From Rhizobium sullae (GTDB lineage Bacteria > Pseudomonadota > Alphaproteobacteria > Rhizobiales > Rhizobiaceae), in the NCBI RefSeq assembly GCF_025200715.1, contig NZ_CP104145.1, positions 62,001 to 126,000 of the forward strand: a stretch of 64,000 bases of DNA, in the 5' to 3' direction. The position numbers were made by a program, and so were the translations under genes. Shown piece after piece: positions 25,738 through 34,706 of this stretch; the stretch's first letter is position 1, and every line of letters starts with the position of its first letter. The notes beneath the pieces were generated by a model that was given only the letters and a program-made list of their open reading frames with translations, made no database searches and had not been told where the DNA came from.

Positions 25738-25976
25738 CAGTTTCGACCGCGAAATCATCAAATATGAGTCAGACCCCTATTTTTGCCCGTAGCTGGATCA
25801 GAAATTACACTCACGGCGGGTAATTGAGAACGGCGGTTTCCATGTGAGTGTTGGCGAGGTGTAAATTTCATGTATAGAAGTGCGGGACGTGCGCATGGGA
25901 AGACTTTTTCAACTATTTGGGCAACGATTCGCGTTGCCGCGAGTTTAAGTTCAGAACCTTAAGAGACGCGATCGAC

Positions 25977-27065
25977 ATGGCCCGAAGCGACCTTCTCATT
26001 TCCCTCGTACGCGCCGGTGCATCCGGCGATCGGGCGATGCTGAAATCTGCTACGGAAGCGCTGGTCGCTGAAGAGCGGGCACAAAACCACCATATCGTCG
26101 CCGATCGGCTTGAACGGGCGTTGTCTACGGTCGCCATAACGCCCCCGGCGCTGACTGCCGCCTCCAGCCCCGCCGGCTCCGGCAAGGACACGATTCTCGA
26201 GCTCGAGCCACGGCTTCAGCTCAGTCAACTGATGCTGCCTCTTCCAGTGGAACAGGGCGGCCGGCAGCTCATCGAAGAACATACGCGCGCCGACGTGTTG
26301 CGGGCTCATGGCTATGAGCCGCGGCATCGGATCCTGCTTTCTGGACCACCCGGTAATGGCAAGACCTCATTCGCCGAGGCTGTGGCGGAGGCACTCGGGC
26401 TCCCGTTCTTCGTTGTCAGATACGACGCTCTGATCGGCAGCTATCTCGGCGAGACGAATGCGCGCCTACGCAAGCTCTTCGACTATGTCCGTACGCGGCC
26501 GAGCGTTCTGTTCTTCGACGAGTTCGACTCAATCGGCAAGGAACGTGGCGATACCCACGAGACCGGCGAAATCAAACGCGTCGTCTCGTTCCTGCTTATG
26601 CAGCTCGACCAGCTGCCCAGTTACGTCGTTGTGATTGCCGCGACCAACCACGCCGAGCTACTGGACCGGGCAGTCTGGCGCCGCTTCCAGATGCGGCTGG
26701 CTTTCCCGGCCCCGGACCGCCAGAGGATCGGGGTCTTCCTCAACCGCATTATCTCGCAATGGCCCGATGCGCCTAAGGCTGCGGCCAAATCGATCGCTGC
26801 GAAATTGGGTACCGTAAGTTTTGCAGAGGCTTTGGATTTCTGCCAAAACGTGCGAAGACGACAGATATTGGGCTTGGGGGAGCTTTCCATCGACGATGCA
26901 CTTCGTTCAGAACTGGACCTCTGGGCAACAAGAGTTAGCCCCGAGGTTTTGAATGGCGAGCGACCCGACCAAACCGATACTGAGACTGCATCCGACCGCC
27001 CCGCAGCCAAGAGCACCCGGCCGTCAAGCGGTCGTACGCGGCCCTCAACCAAACTCAACCGCTGA
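25977..27065 (+). CDS. ietA: AAA+ ATPase of an IetAS-type anti-phage / plasmid-stability system
   Basis: A 362-residue AAA+ protein: Walker A GPPGNGKT (123-130), Walker B VLFFDEFD (Asp181, Glu182), sensor 1 VVIAATNHAELLDRAVWRRF containing the arginine fingers. The ATG at 25977 follows AAGAGA; an upstream TTG frame is ignored. Its last 113 bases overlap the start of the subtilisin-like protease gene. In Agrobacterium Ti plasmids this ATPase/protease pair (ietA-ietS) was described as a toxin-antitoxin-like system increasing plasmid stability and incompatibility, and ietAS was later reported as an anti-phage system. The ATPase is thought to restrain or activate the protease. Confidence 0.85.
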   Translation: MARSDLLISLVRAGASGDRAMLKSATEALVAEERAQNHHIVADRLERALSTVAITPPALTAASSPAGSGKDTILELEPRLQLSQLMLPLPVEQGGRQLIEEHTRADVLRAHGYEPRHRILLSGPPGNGKTSFAEAVAEALGLPFFVVRYDALIGSYLGETNARLRKLFDYVRTRPSVLFFDEFDSIGKERGDTHETGEIKRVVSFLLMQLDQLPSYVVVIAATNHAELLDRAVWRRFQMRLAFPAPDRQRIGVFLNRIISQWPDAPKAAAKSIAAKLGTVSFAEALDFCQNVRRRQILGLGELSIDDALRSELDLWATRVSPEVLNGERPDQTDTETASDRPAAKSTRPSSGRTRPSTKLNR

Positions 27066-29484
27066 CCAGAACCAGCGCTTTGGCGCGAAATTTCAGCGCC
27101 TGACAGACGTGCTGCAGCGCGACCCGGCGGGGCTCGCGCTTCGCGCCGATCCAGCCGCGCTGGCGCCTGAGCGACTTCTCGTATTCGAAGTGAAGGGGAG
27201 CATTGCCGCCTTTGCACGGGCAATCAACAACGTGCCGGGCCTCGAACTTATCGACGAAGAAGAGCTGTCGGGCGATGAGGACAAGGCACCCGTTGCCTAC
27301 TTGCTTGTACCGGATTTGCGGGCACTGCGGCAGATAGAGTCGCTATGGCGAACCTGGGTGGCGGGCCGAGTGTTACCACAGGGCTTTACACCATGGCGGG
27401 ACGTCTTTGCCTGTCTTCGCGACCTTCGTGTTTGGGGTCCTGCCGATCGCGTCCAGCGATTGGACGCGGCTGTCCTGGCTGAGGAGATCGAAGGTCGGGC
27501 CGACGACGAGCTTGTTCCTCTTGAAATCGAACTGGTGTTCCGTGCGTCTCCCGGCGCAGGTGCGATCAGTGAAGCGACTGTCGTGGAGGCGATCGGGCAG
27601 AGTGGCGGTCGACTTCTCAGTCGCGCCAGACTGGATGACATCGCCTACCACGCCATCCTTGCCGAGCTGCCAGTGGCAGCAATTCGGACGGTCGTGGAGC
27701 GGGCTCCCGGCAGCCTGGCCGGTGTCGAGCCGATCATGCACATTCGCCCGCAGAGCGTCGTCACGGAAATTGACACCAATGATCTTCTGCTGGCTGCTCC
27801 TGCGCCAGCAATGGGACCTGTCACCGCCGACCCGATTCTTGCGCTTCTTGATGGTGTTCCCGTCGCGGGGCACCCGCTGCTGCAGCCTCATTTGAGTGTG
27901 GAGGATCATTTCGGGCTTGAGCCCGGCGCTCTTGTGGCGCAACGCTATCACGGCTCGGCCATGGCCTCCCTCATTGTTCACGGTGATCGCAACAAGCCGG
28001 AACCGCCGCTGCCTCGTCAGGTGCACTGCATTCCTGTTCTAGGCGAGAACGACCGCTTTCCGTCGGACAGGCTGGTCATCGATTTGATCTATCAGGCTGT
28101 CATGCGTATGCGCGCGGGCAATCAACCCTCAGCTCCCCATGTCATCATCATCAATATTTCGCTTGGAAATGTCCGGCGCCCATTCTACGGCCAGCTGTCG
28201 CCCTGGGCGAGACTTCTCGACAGACTGGCATACCGCTTCGGTATCCTTTTCCTCGTCAGCGCCGGCAATATCACGACACAATTCCCCGTCGCGGCCTTTG
28301 AAAACAGGGTTGCCTTCGAGGATGCCAGTGCGGATCAGCGCGCGCGAGGCGTGATCTACGCGGTGGCGGCAGTTGTCGCCGACCGTCGTTTGCTCTCTCC
28401 GTCCGAAACGATCAATGGGTTGACCATCGGCGCTCGAAACCTGGATTGGGTGCCGACCGGGGAGCGAGCCTTGGCTCGCGTTAACGTGAACCCCTATTCC
28501 GAGCTCGACACTGCGAACCCGTCCAGCGCCCTGGGTCCCGGATTCGGAGGCTCCGTTAAGCCAGATATTCTTATGCCGGGGGCACGAGAGCACCTTCGCG
28601 TCGTCGCCAGCGCGGGGAGCATCACGGTCGCACCAGCGGGCGCAAGTCGAGGAGCGGGCCTCAAAGTTGCCGCGCCGCCACGCCCAGGCCTTGAGAATGC
28701 TGAAGGGTTCACAAATGGGACGAGCGCAGCAACGGCACTTGCTTCCCGAACGGCTCACCGCATCCACGATGCCTTGGAAGCGGCCTATGGTCAGGAATTT
28801 CTGCAGTTGACGAATACCCAACGAGCTGTCCTCATCAAGGCTCTGCTTGTGCACCCAGCGCGCTGGCCGAATGCGGCGGCCGGCTTGGTCAAAGAGCTAC
28901 TAGGGCCATTCGGCCAGGGTCAGGCTCCGCGTCAAAAGGACAACATTCGCCGCTTCCTTGGATATGGCGTATTCGACAGCGATGATGCCGTCGCTTGTGC
29001 CGCGGACCGCGCCACCTTCTGGTGTGTTGGTTCACTTGGCAGGGAGCGGAGCGTCGATGTACTGGTGCCGATTCCGGCTGTGATCGGCGGCCAAGCACGT
29101 GCACACTCGGTGACTGCCACATTAGCTTGGTTTACACCGGTCGTGCCGGGTCGGAAATCCTATCGCGCCGTGAGGATGAAGATCCTCGATCCCGTCGAAA
29201 TCGCGGGGCTTGGTGTTTCTGCCGATGGTTGGCAACCGGATGGGAACCAGACCAATCGCGGGACCGTCTTTACGCGGGTGTGGAGCGGGGCACAAGCCGC
29301 GGTCGTCGCCGAAGGAATGAGCTTGCGGCTGAAAATCCAGAGAGAGCCTGATCCGGCTGGTCCCATTGACGAATTTGTTCCTTTCGGTCTTGCAGTCACT
29401 CTCGAAATGCCTGGCGAGCTCAGGATTTACGATCAAGTGCGAAATCGGGTTCAACCGCGTCCGGCGCAGCGAGCCGCTCCATAA
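26953..29484 (+). CDS. ietS: Subtilisin-like (S8) serine protease of an IetAS-type system
   Basis: An 843-residue protein with an S8 catalytic triad in order: Asp300 in LALLDGVP, His333 in YHGSAMASL, Ser591 in GTSAATAL. The oxyanion region is IINISLGN and FLVSAGN. About 290 residues precede the protease domain and about 200 follow it; these are unassigned and may bind the ATPase or the target. There is no signal peptide, so it acts in the cytoplasm, which is unusual for S8 proteases but typical of this effector type. It starts inside ietA (113-nt overlap, preceded by GAGG), so the two are tightly coupled. Confidence 0.87.
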   Translation: MASDPTKPILRLHPTAPQPRAPGRQAVVRGPQPNSTADQNQRFGAKFQRLTDVLQRDPAGLALRADPAALAPERLLVFEVKGSIAAFARAINNVPGLELIDEEELSGDEDKAPVAYLLVPDLRALRQIESLWRTWVAGRVLPQGFTPWRDVFACLRDLRVWGPADRVQRLDAAVLAEEIEGRADDELVPLEIELVFRASPGAGAISEATVVEAIGQSGGRLLSRARLDDIAYHAILAELPVAAIRTVVERAPGSLAGVEPIMHIRPQSVVTEIDTNDLLLAAPAPAMGPVTADPILALLDGVPVAGHPLLQPHLSVEDHFGLEPGALVAQRYHGSAMASLIVHGDRNKPEPPLPRQVHCIPVLGENDRFPSDRLVIDLIYQAVMRMRAGNQPSAPHVIIINISLGNVRRPFYGQLSPWARLLDRLAYRFGILFLVSAGNITTQFPVAAFENRVAFEDASADQRARGVIYAVAAVVADRRLLSPSETINGLTIGARNLDWVPTGERALARVNVNPYSELDTANPSSALGPGFGGSVKPDILMPGAREHLRVVASAGSITVAPAGASRGAGLKVAAPPRPGLENAEGFTNGTSAATALASRTAHRIHDALEAAYGQEFLQLTNTQRAVLIKALLVHPARWPNAAAGLVKELLGPFGQGQAPRQKDNIRRFLGYGVFDSDDAVACAADRATFWCVGSLGRERSVDVLVPIPAVIGGQARAHSVTATLAWFTPVVPGRKSYRAVRMKILDPVEIAGLGVSADGWQPDGNQTNRGTVFTRVWSGAQAAVVAEGMSLRLKIQREPDPAGPIDEFVPFGLAVTLEMPGELRIYDQVRNRVQPRPAQRAAP

Positions 29485-29502
29485 TTAAGGAGAAACGATA
29501 TC

Positions 29503-30042
29503 GTGGTCGAGATACCCTCAAACTTCATCGGCGATTTCAAGGTGGGCGACAACCTTGTTTACAATGCTGATGTCTTGCGCTCGCTCTGTGCACACAACGA
29601 CGACGGCAGGCTAAATAAGTTCGTGGTTGTTCAGGTCGGAGCTATTCTCGAAGCGGCACTCGGGCAAATCATCTATCGCGCGCAGAATTTCAATCGGGAA
29701 GGCGTGCCAAACATTGCCGCAGCCGACCGGCGTGAAATTGAAGGCAAAAAGATCGACAAACTCAACAACATCATCGACGTGATGCGCAAATACGATCTGC
29801 TCAATGAACTCGGGGGAGGCATCTACGACGAGTTGCACACCCTGCGCAAATTCCGCAACAAGGTCCACATTCAGGATGACAACCAGGATGTTCCTCGCGA
29901 TGAGGCGGCGGCCTTTACGCCCGCACGGTGCGCTTGGTCGTTGGGACTTTGCGCGACCGTCCTTGGCTTTTTAGGTCAGAAGTTTCCTCGCCCAGCCGAT
30001 GTCGCCAAATACGTTGAGCCACTTCATCTCCCGGACGCCTGA
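29503..30042 (+). CDS. HEPN-like protein downstream of ietS
   Basis: A 179-residue, largely helical protein starting at GTG 29503 with AAGGAG ten bases upstream and only 18 bp after ietS, so co-transcribed. Residues about 30-130 resemble a HEPN bundle: VVQVGAILEAALGQIIYRA, IDKLNNIIDVMRKYDLLNEL, and TLRKFRNKVHIQDD, which contains an R-x6-H arrangement (RKFRNKVH) like the HEPN RNase or nucleotide-binding motif. A catalytic HEPN or a helper protein are both possible. It is not, to my knowledge, part of the described two-gene ietAS system. Confidence 0.6.
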   Translation: MVEIPSNFIGDFKVGDNLVYNADVLRSLCAHNDDGRLNKFVVVQVGAILEAALGQIIYRAQNFNREGVPNIAAADRREIEGKKIDKLNNIIDVMRKYDLLNELGGGIYDELHTLRKFRNKVHIQDDNQDVPRDEAAAFTPARCAWSLGLCATVLGFLGQKFPRPADVAKYVEPLHLPDA

Positions 30043-30161
30043 AAGCTGCGATCCGCCAAAGGCCGGGCTTCTAACTGAATACGGTCCGTTCGCTGACCTG
30101 GTTGCGGCCAAACCTCCAGCTTCGGCGGCCGCAACAACACTCCGCGCAGCAGGACACAGGT

Positions 30162-30333
30162 ATGAGCGGGGAATTTTACTTCGGCACTTTTGGGGAAATT
30201 TCATCCGGCATTGACATTCGAGCCTTGGCCGCCTTCCATCGCCGGATGTCGGGGCGCCGAGCAGCGCCTGTCAAAGTGGCGTCGAGGGCAACGAAAAGCG
30301 ACCCCGAACGACATATAATTGAGGCTATGCGGC
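30162..30333 (+). pseudogene. 5' fragment of an unknown gene cut by IS6 copy B
   Basis: After a 119-bp gap a frame opens at ATG 30162, preceded by a weak GGACACAGG: MSGEFYFGTFGEISSGIDIR, then AAFHRRMSGRRAAPVKVASR and ATKSDPERHIIEAM. It reads like the N-terminus of a real protein and is terminated by the IS end at 30334. The continuation is not found on the other side of the IS, so the rest was lost. Family unknown. Confidence 0.3.
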
Positions 30334-31140
30334 GGCATCGTAAGCTTAACGGATGAAAGGCCAGCGAAAGACGCCATCCGCAGATATCTCTCATGCTCAG
30401 GCAATTTTCGCCCACACGCTCATCGCCGCCGTGCGCAGTTCGCGATGGTGGCCGGAGGAGATGTCGTGGCGCGGGATTTGAAATAGGTTGGCGATCGGAT
30501 CATGGATGGAGACGAAGCGTTGTAGATGTCGCTGTGACTTGAAGCACTTCATGATCCGCTCTCGCCGCCGGACTGGTTGGTGAGAATTCTCCGCCCGATT
30601 ATCAACCCTTTGTGGAAGCGATGCTCGACACCCTGCATGATCTCTCGCTTTGCTGCGCCGTAGGACTGCAGCTTGTCGGTGATCATCGCACGCGGCGACC
30701 GTCCCTGACCCTTCAAGAGCTTGCACATCAGGCGCTTGGCGGCCTTTGCATTTCGGCGGCTTTGTACGAGAACCTCCAAGACGAAACCGTCCTGATCAAC
30801 TGCGCGCCACAGCCAATGCTTCTTGCCGCGGATTGAAACAACGGCATCATCGAGATGCCACTTGTCCCCAAGCCAACCGGATGATCGACGACGGATCTCG
30901 TTGGCAAAGGTGCGGCCGAATTTCTCCGCCCACAGCCGGACGGTCTGGTGCGAGACAATGATCCCACGGGCAGCCAGCAAGTCCTCGACCATTCGCAGGC
31001 TCAGAGGGAAACGGAAATAGAGCCACACGGCGTGGGCAATAACTTCAGCGGGAAAGCGATGTCGACGATAGAGTGGATCACGGTCTGTCATCAACCTTCA
31101 TCGCACATCGAATTCCACATTCCGTTAAGTTGACGATGCC
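30334..31140. mobile_element. IS6-family element, copy B (807 bp), right bracket of the ietAS cassette
   Basis: Same length, ends, orientation and apparently the same sequence as copy A, including its frameshift. Flanks are TATGCGGC on the left and TCAAGCTG on the right, so there is no target duplication; it joins an unknown gene fragment to an IS256 remnant. Together with copy A it encloses 4,596 bp carrying ietA, ietS and the HEPN-like gene. Confidence 0.85.
30397..31094 (-). pseudogene. IS6-family transposase of copy B, frameshifted
   Basis: Identical to the copy A gene. The frame from 31094 stops at 30549 after HKGLIIGRR; the remaining part with NRAENSHQP and the C-terminus lies in the frame ending at 30397. 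Because both copies share the same lesion, duplication took place after the mutation, either through a transposase supplied in trans (for example by the related intact element at 32108) or by recombination. Confidence 0.75.
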
Positions 31141-31142
31141 TC

Positions 31143-31274
31143 AAGCTGGTAATCGCCGCCGCCAGGACGTGGCGACGATTGAAAGGACAAAATCAGTTGC
31201 CGAAACTCATCGCAGGTGCCAAATTCCAGGACGGAATCGAGGTCATCGAATTGAAGCCACAGAGCGCCGCTTGA
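31143..31274 (+). pseudogene. IS256-family transposase C-terminal remnant
   Basis: Directly after the IS6 end the plus strand encodes KLVIAAARTWRRLKGQNQL and PKLIAGAKFQDGIEVI, ending QSAA and TGA at 31272. This is the usual C-terminus of rhizobial IS256-type transposases (W-R-R-L-x-G-x-N-Q-L-P-K). The remainder of the element has been removed by IS6 copy B. Confidence 0.65.
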
Positions 31275-31311
31275 TCAACCTCGTCACCCAAATTCCAGCA
31301 TAGCTCTACGT

Positions 31312-31684
31312 GCCGCATACGCCGCAAGGCGCCGACGAAAGGCGATGTCTGGCACCTCGATGAAGTCGTGGTGCGCATCAACGGTCAGAAATGCTGGTTG
31401 GGGAGAGCGGTTGATCAGGACGGATATGTGCTCGACGAGATCGTCCAGACGCGCCGTAACACCAAGGCGGCCAAGCGCCTGCTGACGCGACTTCTGAAGA
31501 AGCAGGGCATGCCGCCAAAGCGTATGATCACCGACAAATTGCGCTCCTACGGGGCGGCCAAACGCCAGGTCAACACCGCTCGCATAAAGGCTTGAACAAC
31601 CGGGCGGAGAATTCTCACCTGCGAGAAAACGGGAGCGAACGCGACAGGGTTTCCGGTCGGTTGGCTCATGGCAACATTTCGTGT
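31312..31684 (+). pseudogene. IS6-family transposase fragment X (5'-truncated, decayed)
   Basis: The frame reads RRIRRKAPTKGDVWHLDEVV, INGQKCWLGRAVDQDGYVLD and MITDKLRSYGAAKRQV, the DDE core of an IS6 transposase. A short deletion after AAKRQV shifts the frame, after which HKGLNNRAENSH can still be traced in another frame. The first ~100 bp are shared with fragment Y (from 32007), so X and Y come from two copies of one element type. Confidence 0.7.
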
Positions 31685-32107
31685 GGCACTGTAAACTTAA
31701 CGCTGCGAAGACAAGATCTGGGAGTGAGGCTTTGGTTCATTCGGCGTGAAGGCGCGCGATTTGGCGCCATGCTTCGTACTGTCACATTGATTGAGCGGTA
31801 AGGAAATTGAGGTGGCAGCGCGCCCATGACCGTGAGTGCACCGACCTACAAGAACCACCGCTATCCGATCGAAATCGTAGCCCGTGCTGTCTGGCTCTAC
31901 TTTCGCTTTAATCTGAGCCTGCGCGATGTCGAGGAAATGCTGCTCGATTTCGTTTCCTACGAGACCATCCGCCGATGGTGCCGAAAGCATGGCCTTGATT
32001 ATGCGCGCCGCATACGCCGCAAGGCGCCGACGAAAGGCGATGTCTGGCACCTCGATGAAGTCGTGGTGCGCATCAACGGTCAGAAATGCTGGTTGGGGAG
32101 AGCGGTT
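31685..32107 (+). pseudogene. IS6-family element fragment Y (left end and 5' part of transposase)
   Basis: It starts with an IS6-type end, GGCACTGTAAACTTAACG, at 31685. The transposase begins at ATG 31826 (MTVSAPTYKNHRYPIEIVAR, then AVWLYFRFNLSLRDVEEMLL) and runs into the first catalytic Asp (WHLDEVVVRI) before being cut at 32107 by the left end of the next IS6 element. The missing second half is of the type seen in fragment X. Confidence 0.75.
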
Positions 32108-32929
32108 GGGCACCGTAAAGTTAACGGACGGCTGATGAAGATGTGCGTACATGGGCCATGTCAGAAGTTGCTCGTGATCCGCTTTATCGTCGCCACCGCT
32201 TTCCCGCTGAGATCATTGCGCACGCGGTATGGCTCTACTTTCGCTTTCCGCTCAGCCTGCGCATGGTTGAGGACATGCTGGCGGCCCGCGGCATCATCGT
32301 CACGCATCAGACCATTCGAAGCTGGGCGGAGAAATTCGGACGGCATTTCGCCCGGGAGATCAAGCGACGGTCAGCCGGCTGCCTGGGCGACAAATGGCAT
32401 CTCGACGAATGTGTGGTGGCCATCAATGGCAAGAAGCAGTGGCTCTGGCGTGCGGTCGATCAGGACGGCTTCGTCCTCGACGTACTGGTGCAAAGCCGCC
32501 GAAATGCCAAGGCGGCAAAGCGTCTGATGCGTAAGTTGCTGAAGGCTCAAGGGCGGACACCACGGGTCATGATCACCGACAAGCTCCGATCCTATGATGC
32601 CGCCAGGCGCGACCTCATGCCCGGTGTCGAACACCGGTCGCACAAAGGCCTCAATAATCGAGCGGAAAATTCGCACCAGCCGACCCGACGACGCGAAAGG
32701 ACCATGAAACGCTTCAAGTCGGCACGCCAGCTTCAGCGGTTCGTTTCCATCCATGATCCGATTGCCAACCTGTTCCACTTTTCCCGCAATACGTTGTCAT
32801 CGGCTCAACATCGAGACCTGCGTAACGCCGCCATGCAAATCTGGAACAAAATCGCGTGTGTCGCCCCAGCCTGACAGCCGTCCCGGCCAGCTATCGCTGC
32901 ATCAATCCGCTGATAACTTTACAGTGCCC
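32108..32929. mobile_element. IS6-family element D (about 822 bp), apparently intact
   Basis: Ends are GGGCACCGTAAAGTTAACGG at 32108 and, inward from 32929, GGGCACTGTAAAGTTATCAG. It lies between fragment Y and the truncated SRAP gene, so its two flanks come from unrelated sequences and no 8-bp duplication is seen. It is the closest full-length relative of copies A and B and could provide their transposase. Confidence 0.8.
32158..32874 (+). CDS. IS6-family transposase (element D), intact
   Basis: A 238-residue transposase starting MSEVARDPLYRRHRFPAEII. It has the full IS6 layout: N-terminal helix-turn-helix (SLRMVEDMLAARGIIVTHQT), DDE residues in WHLDECVV, MITDKLRSYD and NNRAENSHQP, and the C-terminal QRFVSIHDPIANLF. 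An in-frame GTG at 32143 is possible but the ATG aligns better with copies A and B. Length and motifs suggest an active enzyme. Confidence 0.88.
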   Translation: MSEVARDPLYRRHRFPAEIIAHAVWLYFRFPLSLRMVEDMLAARGIIVTHQTIRSWAEKFGRHFAREIKRRSAGCLGDKWHLDECVVAINGKKQWLWRAVDQDGFVLDVLVQSRRNAKAAKRLMRKLLKAQGRTPRVMITDKLRSYDAARRDLMPGVEHRSHKGLNNRAENSHQPTRRRERTMKRFKSARQLQRFVSIHDPIANLFHFSRNTLSSAQHRDLRNAAMQIWNKIACVAPA

Positions 32930-33299
32930 TGGTCACAGGGACAAGGCAGCGATGCTCGATGCCGAACCAACGCTTCCAGTGGGGGAAATTGAGAGTGCGG
33001 ACATTCGTGGTGCCGCCATCCACCTGATCACGCAGCAAGGCTTCGAAGTCGACCTGCTTGCCCTTGGCGCGCAGTTTTTCGGCCTTCTTCTCAGCTTCTT
33101 TCTTGAGGGCGAATAGCGGGGAGGGGAGACCCCAGCGCGCATGGACCAGTTGCTTCTTTCCGTCGGCGGTGTTGCGGACGATCGGCCCCATCTGATCGGG
33201 GTTCATCTGGTAGGCCGGCATCAGGTTGATCAGGCTTTCGGCGTCCTGGGCCCATTTGGCGACCCAGTCCTTGTCTTCCATGCGATACAGATTGCACAT
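32930..33299 (-). pseudogene. SRAP-family protein (YedK/HMCES), 3' end removed by IS6
   Basis: Starts MCNLYRMEDKDWVAKWA, with the invariant Cys2 that forms a covalent link to abasic sites in SRAP proteins. YQMNPDQMGPIV, ARWGLPSPLF and NVRTLNFPHWKRWF, then RCLVPVT follow the family order. The coding sequence ends at the IS6 boundary 32929, removing the conserved Glu of FYEW and the late His, so the product cannot be a normal SRAP enzyme. It lies 61 bp downstream of the ligase gene in the same direction. Confidence 0.8.
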
Positions 33300-33360
33300 A
33301 GCAGGCCATCTACTTTGCTCGAGCTCAATGGAGGCAATCTAGCGGATTGCGCTGATTTCG

Positions 33361-34425
33361 CTAGCCGAGCCGGAAGACGTCTGCATTGTCCTGGCGCTCT
33401 CGCAGGCCCTTGTAGGATGGATGGCGAAGTTTCCCGTCTGTCGACCAGGCGCGAAACTCGATCTCGGCAATGAGCGTAGGCTGGACCCAGATAACATCGG
33501 CACTTCCGGAATAGGGCAGAGGCGGCTGCTTTCGCTTCCATCGCAGCGTGTCCAGCATCTTCCGCAGCCTGATGATCTCGGCTTGCCTGAAGCCCGTGCC
33601 GACGCTTCCGACGTGGACGAGGTCGGCTCCGCGGTAGGCGGCGAGCACCAAAGAGCCGAAGGCGGCAGGGGACGCTGTCGACCTCTCATAGCCGACAATG
33701 AAGAAGGCCTCGCTCTGGACGCATTTGACTTTCACCCAATCGCCGGTTCGGCCGGAACGATAGGGCCGATCGAGGTGCTTGCCGACGATGCCTTCCAGGC
33801 CGAGGCGGCAGATATGCTCCAGGAGGACAGTCGGTTCGGCATCGAGTGTTTCCGATAGCCGAATGGAGCCGGCTTCATCATTGTTTGCGACGTTTAACGT
33901 GTCCTCGAGAAGGTGCCGTCGGGACCGGTATTCGACACCGCGCAGATCGTGGCCATCAAGATAGATAAGATCGAAAGCGTAAAGGACGGCGTCGGAGGCA
34001 CGGTTGCCGGTTTGTTTGCCGGATGCGCCCAGCGATTGCTGCAGCAGCCCGAAATCCGGCCGGCCCTCTTCGTCGAGCACAACCGCCTCGCCATCGATGA
34101 TCATCGTCGCCGACCCGAGCGCTCGGGCGGCCTGCTCTATCGCCGGAAACCGATGCGTCCAGTCATGTCCGCCACGCGTGAGGATCCGGATCCCCCGCGG
34201 TTCGATATGAACGGCAAGGCGATAGCCATCCCATTTCAGCTCCCAACTCCATTCGCTTCCCTTCGGGGGATGAGACTTCAATTGCGCCAGCGCAGGCTCG
34301 ACGCGCTCAGGCATGGGATCGAAAGGGAGCTGTGGCTGGGCTGGATTTCGCTTGCCTCGCGGCCGGGAACGGATCGGGGCCTCGGTGTCACGAAGGAGGG
34401 GCTTTGATCTCGGAGGCTTCATCAT
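33361..34425 (-). CDS. ATP-dependent DNA ligase, LigD/LigC type, ligase-only
   Basis: A 354-residue ligase. After a basic N-terminus, the nucleotidyl-lysine motif I is ELKWDGYRLAV (about 62-72), followed by IIDGEAVVLDEEG (motif III region), VLYAFDLIYLDG, LEGIVGKHLDRPYRSGRTGDWVKVK (motifs IV-V). The OB fold ends with WVQPTLIAEIEFRAW. It lacks LigD's polymerase and nuclease domains. Rhizobia carry several such plasmid ligases working with Ku in end joining; no ku gene is in the window. A truncated paralog lies at 46462-47044. Confidence 0.88.
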   Translation of the reverse strand: MMKPPRSKPLLRDTEAPIRSRPRGKRNPAQPQLPFDPMPERVEPALAQLKSHPPKGSEWSWELKWDGYRLAVHIEPRGIRILTRGGHDWTHRFPAIEQAARALGSATMIIDGEAVVLDEEGRPDFGLLQQSLGASGKQTGNRASDAVLYAFDLIYLDGHDLRGVEYRSRRHLLEDTLNVANNDEAGSIRLSETLDAEPTVLLEHICRLGLEGIVGKHLDRPYRSGRTGDWVKVKCVQSEAFFIVGYERSTASPAAFGSLVLAAYRGADLVHVGSVGTGFRQAEIIRLRKMLDTLRWKRKQPPLPYSGSADVIWVQPTLIAEIEFRAWSTDGKLRHPSYKGLRERQDNADVFRLG

Positions 34426-34631
34426 GCCGGGAGTTCAGCAGAAAAATCTTAAAGACACTGTGACGATGCCGACTTGTCCCCGCAATTCACACAAAGGGAT
34501 TAGCGATCGCAGACGCTCGGAAAAAAATCTGCAGGCCGCTATTCGGCTGATTCCCATGGGTATTCTGCTGATTTCTAATGTTCAGGATAATATTCCCATC
34601 CCTCAGGTCGCTTGACTCTTTAATTGCCTCG

Positions 34632-34646
34632 GAACAGAAAGAGAAC
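34632..34646. promoter_or_regulatory. LexA box of the imuA-imuB operon
   Basis: GAACAGAAAGAGAAC is GAAC-N7-GAAC, which on the other strand is GTTC-N7-GTTC, the alphaproteobacterial LexA operator without mismatch. It lies 60 bp before the imuA ATG, so the operon should be induced by DNA damage. The rest of the 281-bp gap between the divergent ligase and imuA genes shows nothing else definite. Confidence 0.8.
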
Positions 34647-34706
34647 ATCCGCATTTGTCTGACATGACGTCGGCCGACAACACGACCTTGAAGGGAGCCG
34701 TGAACG

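Noticed and set aside
24931..31140. 8-bp target-site duplications around IS6 copies A and B
   Set aside because: Flanking octamers (CTTCGGCA, CAGTTTCG, TATGCGGC, TCAAGCTG) do not match each other in any combination.
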